From Brevundimonas alba (GTDB lineage: Bacteria; Pseudomonadota; Alphaproteobacteria; Caulobacterales; Caulobacteraceae), in the NCBI RefSeq assembly GCF_011927945.1, contig NZ_JAATJM010000001.1, positions 1,559,501 through 1,623,500 of the forward strand: a DNA stretch of 64,000 bases, in the 5' to 3' direction. Below are positions 62,101 to 64,000 of the stretch, piece by piece (position 1 is the stretch's first letter; the number at the start of each line of letters is the position of its first letter). The position numbers were made by a program, and so were the translations under genes. The notes under the pieces are model-generated. The model was not told the origin of the DNA and ran no database searches. It saw only the letters and a list, made by a program, of their open reading frames with translations.

Positions 62101-64000
62101 GGACCAGCCTGAACACCTTCATCCTGGGTCAGAACATCGAGAATCTGACCTTCACCGGTTCAGGCGACCTCACGGCGACCGGGAACGCCTCGAACAATGT
62201 GTTCGTCGTCGGCACGGGCGCGAACGTCATCGACGGCGCGGGTGGCGTCGATACCGTGGATTACGGCTCGGCGACGGGCGGCCTGACCGTCAAACTCGCC
62301 AACGGCAGCGCGGTGAAGGGCGGCGGCGTCAACGACGTTCTGACCAGCATCGAGAATGTGATCGGCTCGGCCTTCAACGATACCCTGGTCGGAACGTCCG
62401 GCGCCAACCGGCTCGAGGGTGGTCTGGGCAGCGACTATCTGATCGGCGGCGCGGGCGACGACATCCTGGTCGGCGGCGCGGGTCTGGCCAACGCCATGCA
62501 GGGCGGCACGGGCAACGACCTCTACATCATGACGGCCGCAGGGGATTCTCTCAACGAGTTCGCCGGGGAAGGCGTAGACAGCGTCCAGACCAGCCTCACC
62601 GCCTATTCGCTGCGGGCGAATTTCGAGAACCTGACCTACACAGGCTCCGCCGCCTTCACCGGCTACGGCAACAACGAGAACAACATCATCATCAGCGGCG
62701 CCGGGAATGACACCCTGCGCAGCGGCGGCGGCAGCGACACCCTTAACGCGGGTGGCGGCGTCGACACAGTTGACTACAGTGACGCCACGGCCGCCGTGAG
62801 CGTAAACCTCCGAAGCCACTCCGCCTCCAAATCGGCCGGCGGCGCCGACGTCCTGATAGGCTTCGAGAACATCACCGGCTCCGCCTACGCCGACGTTCTG
62901 ATCAGCGACCATGGCGGCAGCGTGCTGAACGGCGGTCTCGGGTCGGACTACCTGATCGGCGGCAATGGGGCGGACGTCCTGATCGGCGGCGCCGGGCAGG
63001 CCAACGCCATGCAGGGCGGCGCGGGCAACGACCGCTACATCGTCTCCGTGGTCGGGGATTCCCTTTCCGAGTTCGCAGGCGAGGGCGTCGACACCGTCGA
63101 GACGACGCTCAGCCAGTACACGCTCAGGGACAACTTCGAGAACCTCGTCTTCACCGGCTCGGGCGCCTTCTCCGGCGTCGGCAACAGCGCCAACAACCAG
63201 CTGACCGGGGGCGCCTTCAACGACATCCTGCGCGGCGGCGGCGGCAGTGACATCCTGAACGGCGGCGGCGGCGCCGACACGGCCGACTACGCCACCGCCA
63301 CGGCGGGGGTGACGGTCAATATCCGCACCCAGTCCGCGACCAAGAGCGCCGGCGGAAGCGACACCCTCGTCAGCATCGAGAACGTCACCGGTTCGGCCTT
63401 CAACGACACCCTGATCGGCGGCGCGGGCTTCAACAGCCTGAACGGCGGCGCGGGGAACGACACGGTCGACTACAGCGCCGCGGCCGGCGCCGTGACCGTC
63501 AAACTGGCGGGCTCGCTCGCCTCTGCGGACGGGGACGGCGCGACCGATCTCCTGATCAGCATCGAGAACGTCACCGGCTCGGCCTTCAACGATCTGCTGT
63601 TCGGCGACGCCCAGAACAATGTGCTGAGCGGCGGGGCCGGCAGCGACACTCTGCTCGGTCAGGCCGGCGACGATGTGCTGATCGGCGGCGCCGGGGCCGC
63701 GAACATCATGCAGGGGGGCCTAGGCGACGACCGCTATGTCGTGACCGCCGTCGGGGACACCCTGACGGAATTCGCCGGCCAGGGAATCGACACCGTCGAG
63801 ACCAGTCTCGCCGCCTACACCCTGCGCGATTATTTCGAGAAGCTGACCTACATCGGCTCGGGGAATTTCACCGGCCTCGGCAACGCCGCGGACAATGTGA
63901 TCACCGGCGGCCTGGGCGCCGACACCCTGAAAGGCGCTGCGGGCAACGACGTGCTGGTTGGCGGCGACGGCGCGGCCAACCTGCTGCAGGGCGGCACGGG
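59196..64000 (+). CDS. Giant RTX/VCBS surface protein with embedded Sel1 repeats, 3' end outside window
   Basis: The frame is open to the right edge, giving at least 1601 residues from ATG 59196 (AGGGGA upstream). There is no Sec signal. Domains in order: a lectin/CBM-like beta-sandwich (about 48-250; FDFDYGLGPWTTWLAP to ITVRTQ); two cadherin-like domains (about 270-365 and 370-465, each with GAFVFTPNANYFGP- or GRYVFTPADGFSG-type ends); a Sel1-repeat helical block (about 468-640; ADMYVSGEGVARDYAEA, LGRRYLSGEGVAVSAADAYFWL); another cadherin-like domain (about 683-772); a VCBS repeat (about 782-888); then RTX from about 892. Four copies of a GDSLxEFAGEGxDTVxTSL...ENLxxTGSGxFTGxGN unit lie at about 62030, 62515, 63028 and 63727. 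It is probably secreted by type I and works as an adhesin or surface-layer-type protein. Confidence 0.9.
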   Translation, partial: MRTLATEPDRDDAFPAVPEKAGFASPPIDGALSAGAQPSDPIADPAPTYEYSFDFDYGLGPWTTWLAPSVVHEAGGEHESFTRLHAPGALDPNHIDGIGALRLIAHLSVPAVGSPGILNLLDAEFEITVRATDYHANGGKLVVWLCRYVPEEGVFKNYYVNLVANNWANTGNDLTDQLVEGEWVTITVQLSDDPADWTYAGENHSQQGDWADRYQPFGVTETLSQTDATLHLVVINDEPDEFPTGFLDIANITVRTQTPAIPSHPNNTNTNREFFHGLEDQVTAGTLVGDGVVNLANATFTLVPGSATNGAVTLDPATGAFVFTPNANYFGPTDFVGPATFRYTVSDGVHTSAVRTAYIYIGGINDAPVASTQDEAMEIAAGEAFTYGLRLGSDVDHDERLTYHLVGGSETNGTVTIDPSNGRYVFTPADGFSGQATFSYYVSDGQLDSAPKTVTLTVLADGEPAVRLTYNQAVDLLIAGDFQGFVRNIILLADRGDVGGAYFYGTWLRNGQNVPMDTALAAHYLEMVRQIPDAALMLADMYVSGEGVARDYAEARELYESLPNNGTALYRLAILHDNGYGGPVDDAGAVALYVKAAELGNADAMYTLGRRYLSGEGVAVSAADAYFWLGVGLKLNGGPAVGAFDQLLVFNMQQAVTLGLTAGQKAALDAAIAGWTPGQSVPVNDAPTPGDESAVHAGSTNQPVLGTLAHATDVDGESPRYVLVAGSALHGTVTINADTGAFVFTPANGYFGPASFRYYVTDGQANSAEVEVAFEIELGTAALADGAAVNETGGLTATASAGLLVNDTVSADGASLVVSSVNGSAGNVGQTIAGTYGDITVNADGSYSFQAYASTAALTQGQTAVETITYAVTDGLGVTSTSTLTITVNGQGGTILNGSGVLIGSQFGDLITGGTGSDVILGQGGDDVIDGGSGGANEIYGGAGNDTFILSAVGDTVIELANEGTDTVRTSLNTFILGQNIENLTFTGSGDLTATGNASNNVFVVGTGANVIDGAGGVDTVDYGSATGGLTVKLANGSAVKGGGVNDVLTSIENVIGSAFNDTLVGTSGANRLEGGLGSDYLIGGAGDDILVGGAGLANAMQGGTGNDLYIMTAAGDSLNEFAGEGVDSVQTSLTAYSLRANFENLTYTGSAAFTGYGNNENNIIISGAGNDTLRSGGGSDTLNAGGGVDTVDYSDATAAVSVNLRSHSASKSAGGADVLIGFENITGSAYADVLISDHGGSVLNGGLGSDYLIGGNGADVLIGGAGQANAMQGGAGNDRYIVSVVGDSLSEFAGEGVDTVETTLSQYTLRDNFENLVFTGSGAFSGVGNSANNQLTGGAFNDILRGGGGSDILNGGGGADTADYATATAGVTVNIRTQSATKSAGGSDTLVSIENVTGSAFNDTLIGGAGFNSLNGGAGNDTVDYSAAAGAVTVKLAGSLASADGDGATDLLISIENVTGSAFNDLLFGDAQNNVLSGGAGSDTLLGQAGDDVLIGGAGAANIMQGGLGDDRYVVTAVGDTLTEFAGQGIDTVETSLAAYTLRDYFEKLTYIGSGNFTGLGNAADNVITGGLGADTLKGAAGNDVLVGGDGAANLLQGGT

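Noticed and set aside
54300..63990. Possible CRISPR array or simple tandem repeat, because of recurring GGCGGC/GACACC units
   Set aside because: The repeats keep an open reading frame, vary in length and encode GGxGxDxUx nonapeptides; there are no unique spacers of constant size.

Overview
The window is high-GC (roughly two-thirds G+C), densely coded, alphaproteobacterial DNA. A maltose-type locus built around a TonB-dependent receptor, a halogenase-like gene, frequent GTG/TTG starts, many 1-4 bp gene overlaps and giant RTX proteins next to gmd together suggest Caulobacterales (Brevundimonas/Caulobacter-like). That assignment is inference; no rRNA or tRNA gene is present to confirm it.

Region 1 (1-12760) is an alpha-glucan utilisation locus. 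A minus-strand MFS sugar transporter (running off the left edge) is coupled to a GH97 glucosidase. This pair is divergent from a LacI-family regulator. A second minus-strand pair carries a GH13 alpha-glucosidase and a secreted GH13 alpha-amylase, divergent from a large TonB-dependent receptor. A FucP/GluP-type MFS transporter follows. Repeated TTTGCAG-like elements lie in both divergent control regions, and a LacI-type palindrome precedes the FucP-like gene. The logic is surface/periplasmic starch cleavage, TonB import of maltodextrins, periplasmic hydrolysis, and import of the products.

Region 2 (12812-25860) is an exopolysaccharide assembly module. It encodes a Wzc-type tyrosine autokinase, a TPR/jelly-roll membrane protein, a tiny exported protein, an O-antigen ligase/Wzy_C protein and a translationally coupled flavin halogenase homologue. 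A VanZ-like protein, an M48-PDZ lipoprotein, a Wza-type export lipoprotein, a PHP-type tyrosine phosphatase and a fused GDP-mannose pyrophosphorylase/AGE-type isomerase complete it.

Region 3 (26267-52656) is a glycan locus. On the plus strand is a FlaA1/PglF-type membrane dehydratase. Convergent to it is an operon for a PglC-like phosphoglycosyltransferase, a CBS-aminotransferase fusion, a PglD-like acetyltransferase, NeuC, NeuB and an epimerase. A tightly packed 17-gene minus-strand operon (52656 to 34793) then carries Gmd, an RmlC-like cupin, a GT2, a CMP-nonulosonate cytidylyltransferase, an ATP-PPase amidotransferase with HisH/HisF-like partners, a fatty-acid-hydroxylase-type membrane enzyme, an acetyltransferase, a class III aminotransferase, a PtmA-like SDR, Wzx, an epimerase, a capsule-type glycosyltransferase, an Fe/2OG oxygenase, a Wzy-like polymerase and an OafA-type acyltransferase. 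Read together, the two operons predict a legionaminic-acid-like nonulosonate with an amidino modification, plus a GDP-6-deoxyhexose, built into a Wzx/Wzy-assembled surface polysaccharide.

Region 4 (52657-64000) holds two giant type-I-secretion-style RTX proteins: an M10 serralysin-like protease of 1963 residues, and a second protein (open at the right edge, at least 1601 residues) with a lectin-like N-terminus, cadherin/VCBS-like domains and, unusually, embedded Sel1 repeats. No CRISPR array, insertion sequence, integrase, rRNA or tRNA was recognised.
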